Positions 12,261 to 23,867 of a DNA stretch of 64,000 bases are shown here, in pieces; within the stretch, counting starts at the first letter, position 1; each line of letters opens with the position of its first letter. The translations under genes and the position numbers were made by a program. Origin of the DNA: Amphirosellinia nigrospora (Eukaryota; Ascomycota; Sordariomycetes; Xylariales; Xylariaceae); contig SCHM01000001.1 of the NCBI GenBank assembly GCA_004123355.1, positions 10,116,193 through 10,180,192 on the forward strand, read 5' to 3'. The notes under the pieces are model-generated. The model was not told where the DNA came from. It saw only the letters and a list, made by a program, of their open reading frames with translations, and did no database searches.

Positions 12261-12437
12261 TTGACACGGAAATTTGGTAAAGGATACCTTGGGTAATGTG
12301 TGAAAGTCATGATTAATCTACGTAGTGGAGTGAATGCATACAATGGTCAATGGGCCATTGTGTGTTATATACCCACCCATAGGGTAGGGCCACGCAGTAG
12401 ATCCCTATAGGTCATAGCACCCTATGCCCTACTATGT
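12261..12437 (+). repeat. Second element with TGACACGG start and TGTCA end (177 bp)
   Basis: It begins TGACACGGAAA after CGCTAGCTACCATT, as the right 101-bp copy does, and ends CTATGTCA followed by AGTGCC. The left 101-bp copy is also followed by AGTGCC. The interior differs from the 101-bp unit. Composition is normal. It may be a related terminal repeat or a nested insertion. Confidence 0.4.
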
Positions 12438-15400
12438 CAAGTGCCCCCATACAAAAAGAACTATAGTGCTCTCACTATCCGTCATTATTTAATATATATA
12501 TTTGCCTATATTTTATTTCTTTTTGCGAGGCTTTCTGCGCTTACGCTTAAGAGCTTTCTGTTTACTAATAGAGTTATTTTTAGTAAGTATTTTAGGTTTC
12601 TTTCTATTACGTATCTAGTATTTTTTAATTAAAGTAGTTGCGCTTCATAATTGCTATTTAGAACGTTATTAGTTGTTTTTATAACTATATTTTTTTTATT
12701 TAACGAAGTAGTTATATTTTATTTTAGTACAATTTAATTAGTGTTTAAATATAGTTTCGATTTCGAAGGAATTATTGTTTTTTTACTGTTTGATTAATTG
12801 TCCGTAATAAGTCCGGGTATAAAAACAGTTCGGTAAAAAGGATTTTTTCTATCGCGTCTAAAAAACAAATAAACTATTAATATTATTAAATAAATATCGA
12901 AAGTTTTAAATAGATTTAATTTGTATGCTAATTTTTTATACGTTATTTTATTTTAAAAAGATTTGCTTTTTGTTATAAAAACTTTTTTAAAGGTTTTTTA
13001 AATAAGTAGTATTTAGTATACAAACATAAATAGATTTTATTTTTTTTGTTAAATTTTATTAATTTGTATTAGTTATAATAATGCTTAGCTTTTATAGTTA
13101 CGAAGTTTATAGCTAGTTTAACGTCCTGTTAAAAGTATGGCTATATTTGCTAGATTTCCGTATAGCTTTCGATTTTTTGTTAAATTATTATATTATTAAG
13201 TCCTAGGATATAAAATCTAAACAATTATTCGTATATTAACGATTTAATCGTAAATAAATAAGCATTATTTAAATTTTATTATAATAATATTAATAAATCT
13301 ATTTATTATTCGTTAAAGCGTTTAAAAGTAAAATATTATATAGCTATTTTAACTGTTTAGTTTTTACGTTTAAATAGACCGTTTTTTTAAGGATAGTATA
13401 CTATTGTTATTAATAACTATATGCTTAATTTTTTTTATATCTTTTTTTAGAAATTAAACATAAACTTCCGGTTTTTATTAAAATAATGTTTTTAAATATA
13501 TTTTAGTTAGTTAATAGTAGCATTTTTATTAGCGTAATACCTTAGTTTTTTATAATATATTTTTTGTTTTGTATAAACAGCGTTTTTTTAAATATATATA
13601 TATAATTATTATTATAAAGTTATAATATTTTTATTTTTATTGTTTATTTGCTAAAGGGTTTTTTTAAATAATACCCGGGGTAATTTTTCGATAAAATTAA
13701 TTATAATCGTTTTATAAGTTTAAAATCCTTAGGTTTAATTAGTTAATAGTCCCTGTGTAGCTTGTTTTAGCTAGTTATACATGTTTTATATACGTTGTAA
13801 TAATAAATGTATTTTTACTTTTTAGATTTTATAGCAATAGAATATCCGTCGAATTTTTATATTATTCTTTCGACGTTAAAGTAGTATTTTATCGTAAGCT
13901 AAACTAAGTACTTTTTTAATTAGGTTTTTTAGTATATATAAGTAATATTTTTTTATTTATTTATATTATAGATTAGCCCGTTAATAATTACGAAAAGATA
14001 CCTAGTACGAAAAAAATTTTCTATGCTTTTATAGGCTTTACTGTTGCATAGGTTATTAAATATTTATTTATACTTAACATTTGCTTTATAACTTGCCACA
14101 AATTAGCTCTTTAGTTCCGGGTTTATTACAGCTTTAGTGACTAGTTATACCTAGTTTAGCCTAAGTTTTTCGTTAGTACGTTTTATATTGCTTTTTTTTG
14201 TTATATTTGTTTATTATTACTTTTAATTAGCTAAATATATTAAGTATAAAATTTAGCTTTTTAAGCAAATAATAAACCTATAGCTTATATTACGAAAAAT
14301 AAACCGATATATTAATTAATTTATTATTTATTTTATCGGTAAATCTAATATTAAGGTTTATTTAGTTAAATATATTTTTTATAGCTAAATAATTTATTAG
14401 TACGATTATTAAGTTATAGCTAGCTTATATTATAATTTATAGCTGTTTATACGCTTATACTACGCACATAACTTCCATTTCCGAAGGTCTGTATTATATC
14501 TCCGGTTAAAATAAACATTTGCTAAAAAACATAATTAGCAGTATTTAAGTATTAAAGATTACTTGTTTTAGTTTTTATACGTAACCGTTTTTATATAAAA
14601 TATTATAATTTTAAAACCGCGTTTTAACAAAACATTATATTTATAAATAACAATTTGTCCGGGTTATAGTAATATAATATAGTATATTTATATATTAGGT
14701 TTTATACCGCCTAAAATAACGCTTTTTTTACTTCGGTAAGCTTATAATATATCGACTTATAGTACGCTTATTTTTTCTTAGGTTCTTAACTAGTACTTTG
14801 TTTAAAACTCGCTTTTTATTAAGCAATACTATTTTCCGTTTTTATAAAAGTTTTATATATTAAGTATAATATAATAAAAACGGTTATAAAAACCCGCTAC
14901 TTCTAAAATATTATTTTAAAGCCTTAAGTTAATTAAAAAAAGCTAGGTTTTAAAAAGCTACTAGTTATTTTTTAATAATAAATAGTCCTAATCTATTAAC
15001 TTTATACCCTAAAAGTTCTATAAAAAAGTATCTAAAAAATAACTTCTTAAGTAAAAAAAATATACGTTTTTTACTAAAAAATCCAAAAATAATCTATAAT
15101 TATTTAATATAGTCTTTTTTAGTATTAAAAAATATAACTATATTATTAATAAAAGCTTTATAAAACTCTTTATATAATTTTAAGAAAATATTTATAAACT
15201 TTTATATATATATAAATAAGTTCTAAAAACTTATTAACGCTATTATAAACTTTTTAAGTTTTTATAAATTTATTATAAATCGGTCCTTATAATTAAAATA
15301 TATTAAAATTAATAAAAAAATAAAATAGCGTCGACTGCTATTATATATAGTTTACCCCGTAATAATAATATAATTTCTGCTTATAATAATAACAAATAAT

Positions 15401-18400
15401 TGTTAAATATTACTACGCGATTTATTGTTTGTAGGTCGACTATAGGTTTACTTTTCTTAACGCTTTTAATAACTTTTTAAGTAATAAATATAAAATACGC
15501 GAATAAGGTTAGTTTTTTAACCTATTTTATACGTTTTTACGCGTATAGTTTATTATTCATTTTATCGAATATTTACGGTTACGCGTACTAAAAAAATAAA
15601 AGCGATTATTAAATTTATATTTTTGCTAATTATTTACTAGCGGTATTTTTATTTGTTTTTTTTTAAAATATCGATTACTTTTTAATCGCGCTAAATTTCT
15701 AAATATTCTTTAATAATTTTTATAATTTTTTTATTTATAACGCCTTCCTTTATATATATAAACTACTTATCCGGGGCTATTATCTCCGGCATTTCAGAAA
15801 GCTTTTTAATTCCGAATATAAAATAAACTTTATATATTTTAAGTTTATTATACTTTTGTTCTAGTTTTTATTCCTCGATTATATTATATACTTAATTAAT
15901 TAATAATATATCGTTTTTATTATTAGTTTTATATAATATACCAGTTTTATCAAACAGGTTTATTAGTTTATCAGTACTTATACTTATATTATACGTTATT
16001 ATACTATAAATATTTTTATCGCTATAGTTTTAATCATTAAAGTCACATCGAACTTTTAGTTTATATAATAAATATCCGGAATATTAATATTATTAAAGTT
16101 ATAATTAATTATTTTCGATTTATTAGTACTACTTAGCGCAAAAGTTAGTCCGTTTATTATTACTATAACTATAACTGCTACGATATATCTTTTTTAAATA
16201 GCTTTTAAAAAATTAGTATTTTTTTATTCATTAATATAACCTATACGCGTACTTTTACGGATTTTTTTCGCATAATAATAAGTTATTTAGCACAATTTAA
16301 AATATTATACTAAACCGTATTATTAACGCTACTTTATTTTTATATATAAAATCGAACGTAAAGTTTTTATTAAAAAATAGTAGCTTATATACAGCTAATA
16401 TAATATATATTTCGCCTAAAGCTAGCTTAATGTTTTTTTTTAAAATTATTTTTTTTTACAAAAATATAATCTTAATACTATTTAAAAAATACTTTAAAAT
16501 TTAAATATTCCTAAAAAATAACTTTCTTACTTAAAAAATCGATTATTGCCTTACTAAAATATAAAAAACTATTATTTAATAATATTTATAGCTCGATATT
16601 TTAGTCTAGTATTTATATTAAGCGCTTATATTTTAATAGTACTAGGTTTCTTTAGGCGTTATTTCTAAAAAAGTAAAATATAAAAATAGCCTATTTTTTA
16701 TATATCATTCGTCCTTTGCCTATTCCGCGCATTTTTCATATTTATAATACTATAATATATTCAAATATATTTAATAATTTTTTATAATAATATTTCGGCT
16801 TATCTTTATATCGAAACATACAATAATATTCGGGCTTTTTTTTATTCTTTATATTATTACCTTAAAATAAGCATACAAATATATTAAATCATCCTTTCCT
16901 TACGCTACATTTCTAACGTCCGGTACTTTACAAATAATAAATAAAATCTTATCCTTATCGCTTTTATCTTCTAATATATTATTTCCGTCCTTAAAATCGT
17001 TTATATCTTTTAAAACGTTATTATTTTTAACGCTTAATAGTTTATACTTTTTACTAATATATTATCAAGTATTTTATAAGCTATAAATATTATTTCTTTA
17101 TTATTAAAAGCGCTATAGTCTTTTAAATATTTAAACAATTTATTTTTAAATATAAATAATATATAGTATTTATTATACGTTCGTCGCGAAAGATTTATTA
17201 TTTTCAGGTTTAAGGATTCCGGGGGGCGTTTATAATAATAGCGTACATATTTTTATTTTAGCTTCTCAAAATCGAAAGTTTTATCGCAATATTTATAAAT
17301 AATATTTATATTTATAATTATAAATATAAAATCTTCGTTATTGCTATTACTTAATAATAACTTATTAAAAGTTAAATCGGGATTAAAATTATCCAAGTTA
17401 GCAAAATATATATTTTTTTTTTTTAGCTTTTTATACTTTCTTTTACTTTTATACTCTTTTTCGCTTTATTATAACCTTTTTATTTTTCTTTTTTTTCTCC
17501 GCGTTTTTTTTTTACTATTTTTTATCGTACTTTTTTTTTTTCTTTTTTGCTCATTTTAAATTATTATCGCTATCGCTAAACTAATAATAAAATCTACATT
17601 TCTTTAATAAACGCTTAATATACTTATTTCGCTTTACCTTATATTTTTTTTCCTACTAATATATAAATATATATCTTTTGCAGCTATTAGCAACACTAAT
17701 CTTTGTTTCGCTACGTATATTATATACTCGCTTAATTTTATATTTATATTAAAAGCATTTAAAAACTTCTTAATATTAAATTTTATAATAGTTTAAATTT
17801 ATATTATAATTTTATACTAATTAGTATTATTTCACGTTATATTTTTATAGCTCTAGCGTATTTTAATTTCTTTTAAATAAACGTTATTAAAGCCGATTTA
17901 TCGTACGTTAAATTTTTTAATATAAAACTAAAAATATTAAACCTTTCGGTTACTATTACTAGTTATATTAAAAATCGTTTTATAAAACGTTTAATAATAC
18001 TATTTAAGCTTTCGTATTAAAATTTTTAACGTTTAATATTTATTAGTTCGTTATTTTATTATAAAATAGCTAGTTTTCCGAGTAATATTTAAAACATAGC
18101 TAGGATTTATTATACGTTATTCTTAACAGTTCTTTTATCTTTAAAAAAAAAGTTAATTTTTTTAATAAAGCAATAAACATTAATAAATATTAATTATATT
18201 TTTCTACTACTATCCCTACGTCTTACAAATCTTTTTTATAAAGGTTAAATTATCCTATATTGTTTCGTTTAATATAATAACCGCCATAAGACCTTAAGCC
18301 CGTCAAATATAAAAAATAAAGCTTCGTTTTAGCAAGTTATTAAGATTTCGCGGGTTATATATCAGTAATCTTAAAGTTCGTCAAAACGGACCTTTTTTAT

Positions 18401-18985
18401 CGTTATTATCGTCGTTAAAGTCCCCTCCTAAGTCCGGGGCTTTTTTAGCCTCCCGCAAATACATCGCGGATCTTTAGCTACATGCTTAGTTAAACTAATT
18501 ATATAAAGTTAAATATAATAAAAAACTATTTATATTTAATCTTTATAACCTAAATCTTAATCTAATAATAAATACTATTAAAAACTCGGTCGTTATTTAT
18601 AATATATTCGGCGTAAAATATACTTACCTATTACTAGCTACAGGCATTAATACAAAAAAAATACTAATACTAATAAAAGTTAGCTCTACATAATTGTAGT
18701 TCCGAACACAAACACGCTAAAAGTTTAACCGTTTATTAATAAGCTAAATCTTAATATTTAGCCTATATACTAACCGAAGCTTAACGCGTTAAATTAACTT
18801 TATTAATTAAATTAATTATTCTTTAGTAATATATAACCGGTTTATTATAATATTATATCTATTTACGTTTTTAGTTAAAACGTATTCCCCTTTAATATTT
18901 TAAGTTTTTTTTCTAATGTTCGAAAAATTAAAACAAATAACGCTTATATGCTTTTTTAATTTGCCGGACTATATCCAAGGTTAAA

Positions 18986-19065
18986 AAATATATATATTAA
19001 ACAAAAGTTACTTTATCTTAATCCAGTAAATATATATATTAAACAAAAGTTACTCTATCTTAATG
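18986..19065 (+). repeat. 42-bp direct tandem duplication inside the island
   Basis: Two neighbouring copies, offset by 42 bp, share AAATATATATATTAAAC and the following AAAAGTTACT(T/C)TATCTTAAT with one visible difference. Such tandem duplications can arise after RIP. Confidence 0.7.
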
Positions 19066-19883
19066 CGGTTATAAATATTATAAGACTTATATATAATTAA
19101 ACTTACTTGCTTTTAAAGTTTTATATTATTTTAATTACGCTATCCATATAGTCGATAAAACTCTCTATATATCCTTAATAGTTATTTAGTTAGCTATTAA
19201 TATTTCCGAACATTAAGTCGGTTTTTTTTAGTACTTTATTTTTTACAAAACTATATACTTAATAGCTATAAAAATAGCTACATTATTACCCTACTTTTTA
19301 ATTCTTTCTAATAAAATTTTTAAATATTCTTATTATTATTAATATCCTTTTATTTTTAAAATAATATTACTTATTCGAGAAATTACCCGAAATTTATAAA
19401 TAAAACTATCCGTTAACATAAAATTTTTACTTTATTAACTTTCTAAAAAAAAGCTTTCAAGTAATTAGCTTCCCAATCGTTAGTTTTCTAACTATTAATC
19501 ATTATTAAAATAGTCCAAAAAATCCTATTAGTTAAACATAATACTAATCAAAAAAAGTTATTACTTAATATAAATATCCAAAATAAATTATATTAATAAA
19601 ATATTATATCAATAAAATATAATAAAAAAAAAAAGTAAATAAATAAAATAAAAAAAGAAAATAAATTTAAATTAAATCCTATTTCTAAGCTTGCTTAAAT
19701 ATCCGTTTATTCTTAGTTGCCATAAAAAATATCTCTACTTAAAATATTGCCACCTTAAGCATCCATAGTACTAAATACGCGGGTCCTCGCGTTCGGACGC
19801 GTTTCTATATATTAATTTTTTTCTATAGTTTTAGCGGTTTATAATACAAAAACAATAAATATAAATTAAATATCGCGGCAATT

Positions 19884-19908
19884 CGTAAAGTTTTAAAAAA
19901 TAGCTACG
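19884..19908. repeat. Constant-loop hairpin unit 1
   Basis: Stem CGTA (19884-19887) pairs with TACG (19905-19908) around the 17-nt loop AAGTTTTAAAAAATAGC, which looks like a C-to-T changed version of the consensus. Confidence 0.55.
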
Positions 19909-19938
19909 GCCACTAAAATATTTAAATATTATTAATTA

Positions 19939-19961
19939 CTCAAGTCTAAAAAAACAGCGAG
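19939..19961. repeat. Constant-loop hairpin unit 2
   Basis: Stem CTC (19939-19941) pairs with GAG (19959-19961) around AAGTCTAAAAAAACAGC. The next outer pair is A-C, compatible with a RIP-changed G-C pair. Confidence 0.5.
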
Positions 19962-20172
19962 CTTTTTCTAAAGTATAAAATATCCTAGCAGTTTTAAAAA
20001 TAAAACTAGTAATGCTTAACTATAAACATCGGCGTTACGTTTCCACAACCTAAATATAATATTATTAATAAAATAAACACAGCTATCCCGGAATAGATTT
20101 TATATAAAAAAGTATTTTTACTTAGCTATAATAAATACTACGCTTATACTTTTAAATAATGCCCTATTTTCG

Positions 20173-20201
20173 TCGAAAAAGTTTAAAAAAACAGCTCTCG
20201 A
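20173..20201. repeat. Constant-loop hairpin unit 3
   Basis: TCGAAA (20173-20178) faces TCTCGA (20196-20201) around AAGTTTAAAAAAACAGC. Five of six positions pair; the exception is an A-C mismatch, expected from one G-to-A change. Confidence 0.6.
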
Positions 20202-20223
20202 GTTCTACAGGTCGTAAAAAAAG

Positions 20224-20249
20224 TCGGAAAGTCTAAAAAACAGCTCCGA
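20224..20249. repeat. Constant-loop hairpin unit 4
   Basis: TCGGA (20224-20228) pairs with TCCGA (20245-20249) around the 16-nt loop AAGTCTAAAAAACAGC. A G-T wobble extends the stem outward. Confidence 0.65.
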
Positions 20250-20282
20250 TCGATCTTACGATAGTTAAAATAACGTCAGTAC

Positions 20283-20312
20283 CTACGAAAAGTCAAAAAA
20301 ACAGCTTCGTAG
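20283..20312. repeat. Constant-loop hairpin unit 5
   Basis: CTACGAA (20283-20289) pairs perfectly with TTCGTAG (20306-20312) around the 16-nt loop AAGTCAAAAAAACAGC. This is the longest stem of the set. Confidence 0.7.
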
Positions 20313-20390
20313 TATCGACTCAATCCTGGCCACGCAATGCTTAGCCGTAAGTATTTAGGTCGAATTAATCGTTTTTCGCTAGCTACCATT

Positions 20391-20491
20391 TAGCACGGAA
20401 AAACAGTAAGACCACACAGGTTGTATGATCTAGCCCGTATTATAGGCTATATTGCAAATATAGCCCCACCTACCCCTAGCGGCCCGTGTCA
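20391..20491 (+). repeat. 101-bp terminal-type repeat, right copy, partly RIP-mutated
   Basis: It is the same 101-bp unit as 11,811-11,911, in direct orientation. I count about seven differences; all but one are G-to-A relative to the left copy (for example GTGGG to GTAAG, TTGTGTG to TTGTATG, GCAGATA to GCAAATA). That bias is the RIP signature. Before it stands CGCTAGCTACCATT, which also precedes the related start at 12,261. Confidence 0.7.
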
Positions 20492-20747
20492 TTTTTAAAA
20501 TAAAATATTTTAAAATAAAATAATTTTTTTATAAAATAATTTTAAAAATAAAATAATTTTAAAACTTAAAAACTATTTTAAAAAATTATTTTTTTAAGTA
20601 TTAAGCAACGGGTATAAAATCTTCCGCTAAAGTTCTAAACTACGAACTAATTCCGACCGTTTTTTTGTATTTAAAGTTGTAGGTGGATGGGTGGATGGAT
20701 AGATAGTTGAATTAGCTTTTTGACTGCAGCGATGATCCTTGTGTACG

Positions 20748-20787
20748 GGTGCGTGGGTGCGTAGGTGCGTAGGTGCGTAGGTGCGTG
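20748..20787 (+). repeat. 8-bp minisatellite, unit GGTGCGTA, five copies
   Basis: Five consecutive 8-mers read GGTGCGTG, GGTGCGTA three times, GGTGCGTG. It sits just outside the AT-rich island. Confidence 0.85.
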
Positions 20788-20847
20788 GGGGTTTTATCCC
20801 CCCATTATTAGGGTATTTTCTGCTTGTAAAATCATTTTGAAAAGCTA

Positions 20848-20907
20848 AGATTATTTTGGGCGAAAATAATTTTGAAATTTGAAAATAATTTTCGCCCAAA
20901 ATAATCT
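20848..20907. repeat. Perfect 20-bp inverted repeat with 20-nt loop
   Basis: AGATTATTTTGGGCGAAAAT (20848-20867) is the exact reverse complement of 20888-20907. Weaker pairing (GAAAAG/CTTTTC and TTTTG/CAAAA) continues outward on both sides to about 20,835 and 20,920. Cruciform or MITE remnant. Confidence 0.8.
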
Positions 20908-23867
20908 CGACTTTTCAAAACTAGGTTATGATTAATGTGTTTAAAAATAGTTTTGATTTTTCACAAGAATCTCTAGCATTATTTCCTAAACCCCCCTGGC
21001 CCGCTACGGTAGTTGATCTGGTGGGGGTTTGAAACACATCCTTGAAGGACCCAACGACCTACATATATGATAGACCTGTGCATCCCTTATTAGCCCACAG
21101 GCTTGCGTGGAGCAATACGAAGACACTTTTCTGGAGGGTGGTAGTGGTTCGGACCAAGGTGTGCACAACGACCTTAGAGTACTTAGTAGATGGAGCAAAG
21201 TGCGGCATTGGAGGTACGCATACTCGCACGTCCCAGCAATCACCTATCTGTAAGGGTCACTTTCGCCGACCACTGCTGTCGATGTGGAAGTGCAGTTGTT
21301 GATGTTTATGATGTGATAGGAGAACAGGCTGTAACTTGGTTTATTTCTACCCTAAGGCTTCCTTGTTTTGGACTGGTTCTACCTAGGTAATTATTGCAGC
21401 AAGCTTGTTTACTCATAACAGTGGCGTCAGGAAAAAACCGAATGGCTGGATCTTTTTGGGTCTTGTTACCTGTGAGTAAAATTGAGGATCCACTACCTAA
21501 ACAGTGAATTGCGCACAAATATGCGCATCATTGATCGGGCAAAGTGAAGAGAGGAGTTACCCGATCGGATAGGTATTTAGCCTTTGAAGAACTACCTAAC
21601 CTCTTCACACATTCAATAAGGTATGGAACGAGCCGCTGCGCATGCTGAAGCGGCCCGGCAAATGCTAGTATAATTAGCACCATGCTGAAAGACACTCCAA
21701 TCATGATATGATGCAAAAAGCAAGATAGAGGGATAGCCCCTGGTGCCCAATACATACATAGAGTAAAAATCAGAACCGGCTACACAAGCCGGTGAGAATT
21801 GTCAAATGTGACGGGCTGTAACACATGCCAAAACTGCACGTTGCTAAGTCCACCTCAGCTGCTAATATTGCTCGTAAGCAGCTTATCACACGTTTAATGT
21901 GGGTGAATGTACGATAAAATAATAAACTAAGGCAGGTCGACATTGGAAGTGCCAAACCAGCGTGTTTACTACGTTTAACATATTTGGCCATCTCGGCCAA
22001 TTAAACAGTATAAGGAGGAGAAGGCGCGGATCCGGTCAAAGAAGTTTGACAATTGACGTCCAGTCGCATGGTATGGGGTCGTCGGTAGGGAGTCTGGCAA
22101 GCTATTACTATCTTTAATATCATGTCATTGTCCAAATCAATATTGTTATTGCTTCTCACCTAGCCAATAAAGTAGCAAAAGAGACTGAGGTTGGGTACAA
22201 AAAAATGGTGAGTATGTCTACGCATTTGACCATGAAAAGCTTCAATGTGAGCTGGTGCCACTTATACAGCATATTTAAACGCTGAACCCCACCACGAAAA
22301 GGAGGGAAATTTTCTACACTTGGTGTTTCGCCTAGCTGATCTATTTTCAGGTACCCCAAAATTAGCGACATGTTCTTGAACTCTACGATACGATCTGCGA
22401 TCTTGCGCCTTCAAAAATTAAAGAAAAAAATTTCGCTATTATTAAAGGTAACGCCATCAATAATATTAACCTTGGCAGATTTTAGTATGGTTATGAGATG
22501 GATTTGTATAAGAATTCACCTAGGATCGCAATGTCTTTCATCGTAGTGATCGCAATGAAGACTACATGAACATTTGTGGCTTAGCTAGCCCAAAGACTCT
22601 TTGGGCAGCGTTAAAGAGCTTGCAGAAAATAGTGGACACGGCTTAGTCGTCAATAGTCTCCCAGCATGGCTTTAAATTGCTGGACTAGAAATGGATATCA
22701 TATCAAGACACTGTACCTATGTCGGTAAGTAGGCGCAAAAGATTTTTACAGGTAGTTGGCAAGACAATACCTTTCTCATGGAGAAGTTGTATATTGTAGT
22801 AAAGGGAGACGTGTCTACCCCCTTTCCTTGGTGAAAATATGTAGTTGGTATACCGAAGATAGACATTAAGTGGCATATATATTATTTTCCAAGGAAAGTA
22901 TGCCATGGACAATACCTACAGCGCTTTAACATCGAGGTAGGTGGACTGTTTGTTGTACGAGATAGCTATGAAGAGACAGAATCGAGATAATAATAATAAA
23001 AGAAGGGAGAAACAATGATGTACTTGTAATTTTATGACTGGGTATTGGGATAGGCTTAGTTTAGTGTGTATAATATTTATATGTAAACCTGGAATGATTC
23101 AGGGGCTCCATGAGGAGTTATGGATTTATCGAATTGACTTTGAGGTTTGTTTCTCTGCTGTTAATGAGTGAGGGTCTGGTGCTCCCTTGATGGGACTGGG
23201 AAGCCTGCGCTGCAGCAGCGGTCTGCCACTGGACTCCCGAGCTGTCGGGCTACCACCTAGGCAAGCACCACTTGGCAAACACAGTGGGTCCGAGGGAGCT
23301 GAGCTCAGGCTTAAAATGATCAATTAATGACAGTCATTGGTCACACGGCCTGGTTGTCAGAGGAATGAGATGTTCCAATAGGCAATAACCCATAGCCCTG
23401 GCCAGGCGGGTTAGCCGTACCTGTTAGCAGTAACCGTTAGGGCGCTTGCTGGCTTCGCTCGCTCACTCTTCCACACCCTATTATGCCATTGTGACTGAGA
23501 TTCGAGACCGAAAAACTCACGAAACCGCTGCCTCCTCCTTCAAAGTAGGCTCTCCCACAGCCAACTCAGCAGCGCAACTGTCGTCCTGTCCTTGCCTCTG
23601 CAGACTCTCTTTCATGCACCCACAGACCCGTTGCGCCGCCTCTGTCTCCGACCACGACTACAGGCCAACCACATGGTTCACGAGCCAACGAAGCGGCCCC
23701 TCGCTGACACCAACAAGCGCCGGACCAGAAAACCGACCCAATCAGTCCTATTCTAAATCTTGCCAGTCTCTTTTTTATATATTAAAAAGAATACTGATCA
23801 CTACTCGACGGCCTGTCATCGGCGGCAATAATTCTGAACGGGTGCACTCCCGTCTAGGAAAACGACC
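20908..23867. other. Gene-poor stretch; includes the 5' leader of the Whi5-like gene at its right end
   Basis: No open frame above about 100 residues with a recognisable signature is found before 23,446. A short GATCGGG/CCCGATC hairpin lies near 21,533-21,567. From about 23,450 the pyrimidine-rich sequence is probably a promoter and leader. A 145-residue open frame at 23,446-23,883 overlaps the real ATG in another frame and lacks homology signals that I recognise. Confidence 0.45.

Larger units (their letters stand above)
19884..20312. repeat. Array of short hairpins with a constant loop and variable stems
   Basis: At least five units share a 16-17-nt core of the form AAGTCTAAAAAAACAGC (variants AAGTTTTAAAAAATAGC, AAGTTTAAAAAAACAGC, AAGTCTAAAAAACAGC, AAGTCAAAAAAACAGC). 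Each is flanked by a different sequence that pairs with itself: CGTA/TACG, CTC/GAG, TCGAAA/TCTCGA (one A-C mismatch of RIP type), TCGGA/TCCGA, CTACGAA/TTCGTAG. Stems change while pairing is kept. Spacing is irregular and loop lengths differ, which argues against coding repeats. Function unknown. Confidence 0.7.
11690..20610. repeat. AT-rich, RIP-like degraded repeat island (about 8.9 kb)
   Basis: Composition changes abruptly at both ends. Inside, C and G are scarce, the sequence is dominated by TA and AA/TT steps, and all frames are riddled with TAA/TAG stops. No open frame has a credible protein. This is the signature of RIP (C-to-T on both strands) acting on repeated DNA in Pezizomycotina. 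A patch of normal composition (11,811-12,437) is retained on the left, and scattered CG-containing stretches remain at 19,760-20,340. I could not identify the original element: no reverse transcriptase, integrase or transposase motif is safely legible. Confidence 0.85.

Noticed and set aside
15120-15300. A reverse transcriptase-like trace (Y..x-x pattern and a following K/L-rich stretch) in the AT-rich island
   Set aside because: With almost all C lost, many frames can mimic such motifs; no run of conserved residues is convincing without de-RIPped copies.
17341-17559. 72-residue open frame rich in Phe and Leu
   Set aside because: It is a by-product of T-rich degraded DNA, with no upstream context and no family signature.
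19884-20312. CRISPR-type array
   Set aside because: The constant element is short, spacing is irregular, and the sequence is from a fungal nuclear genome.
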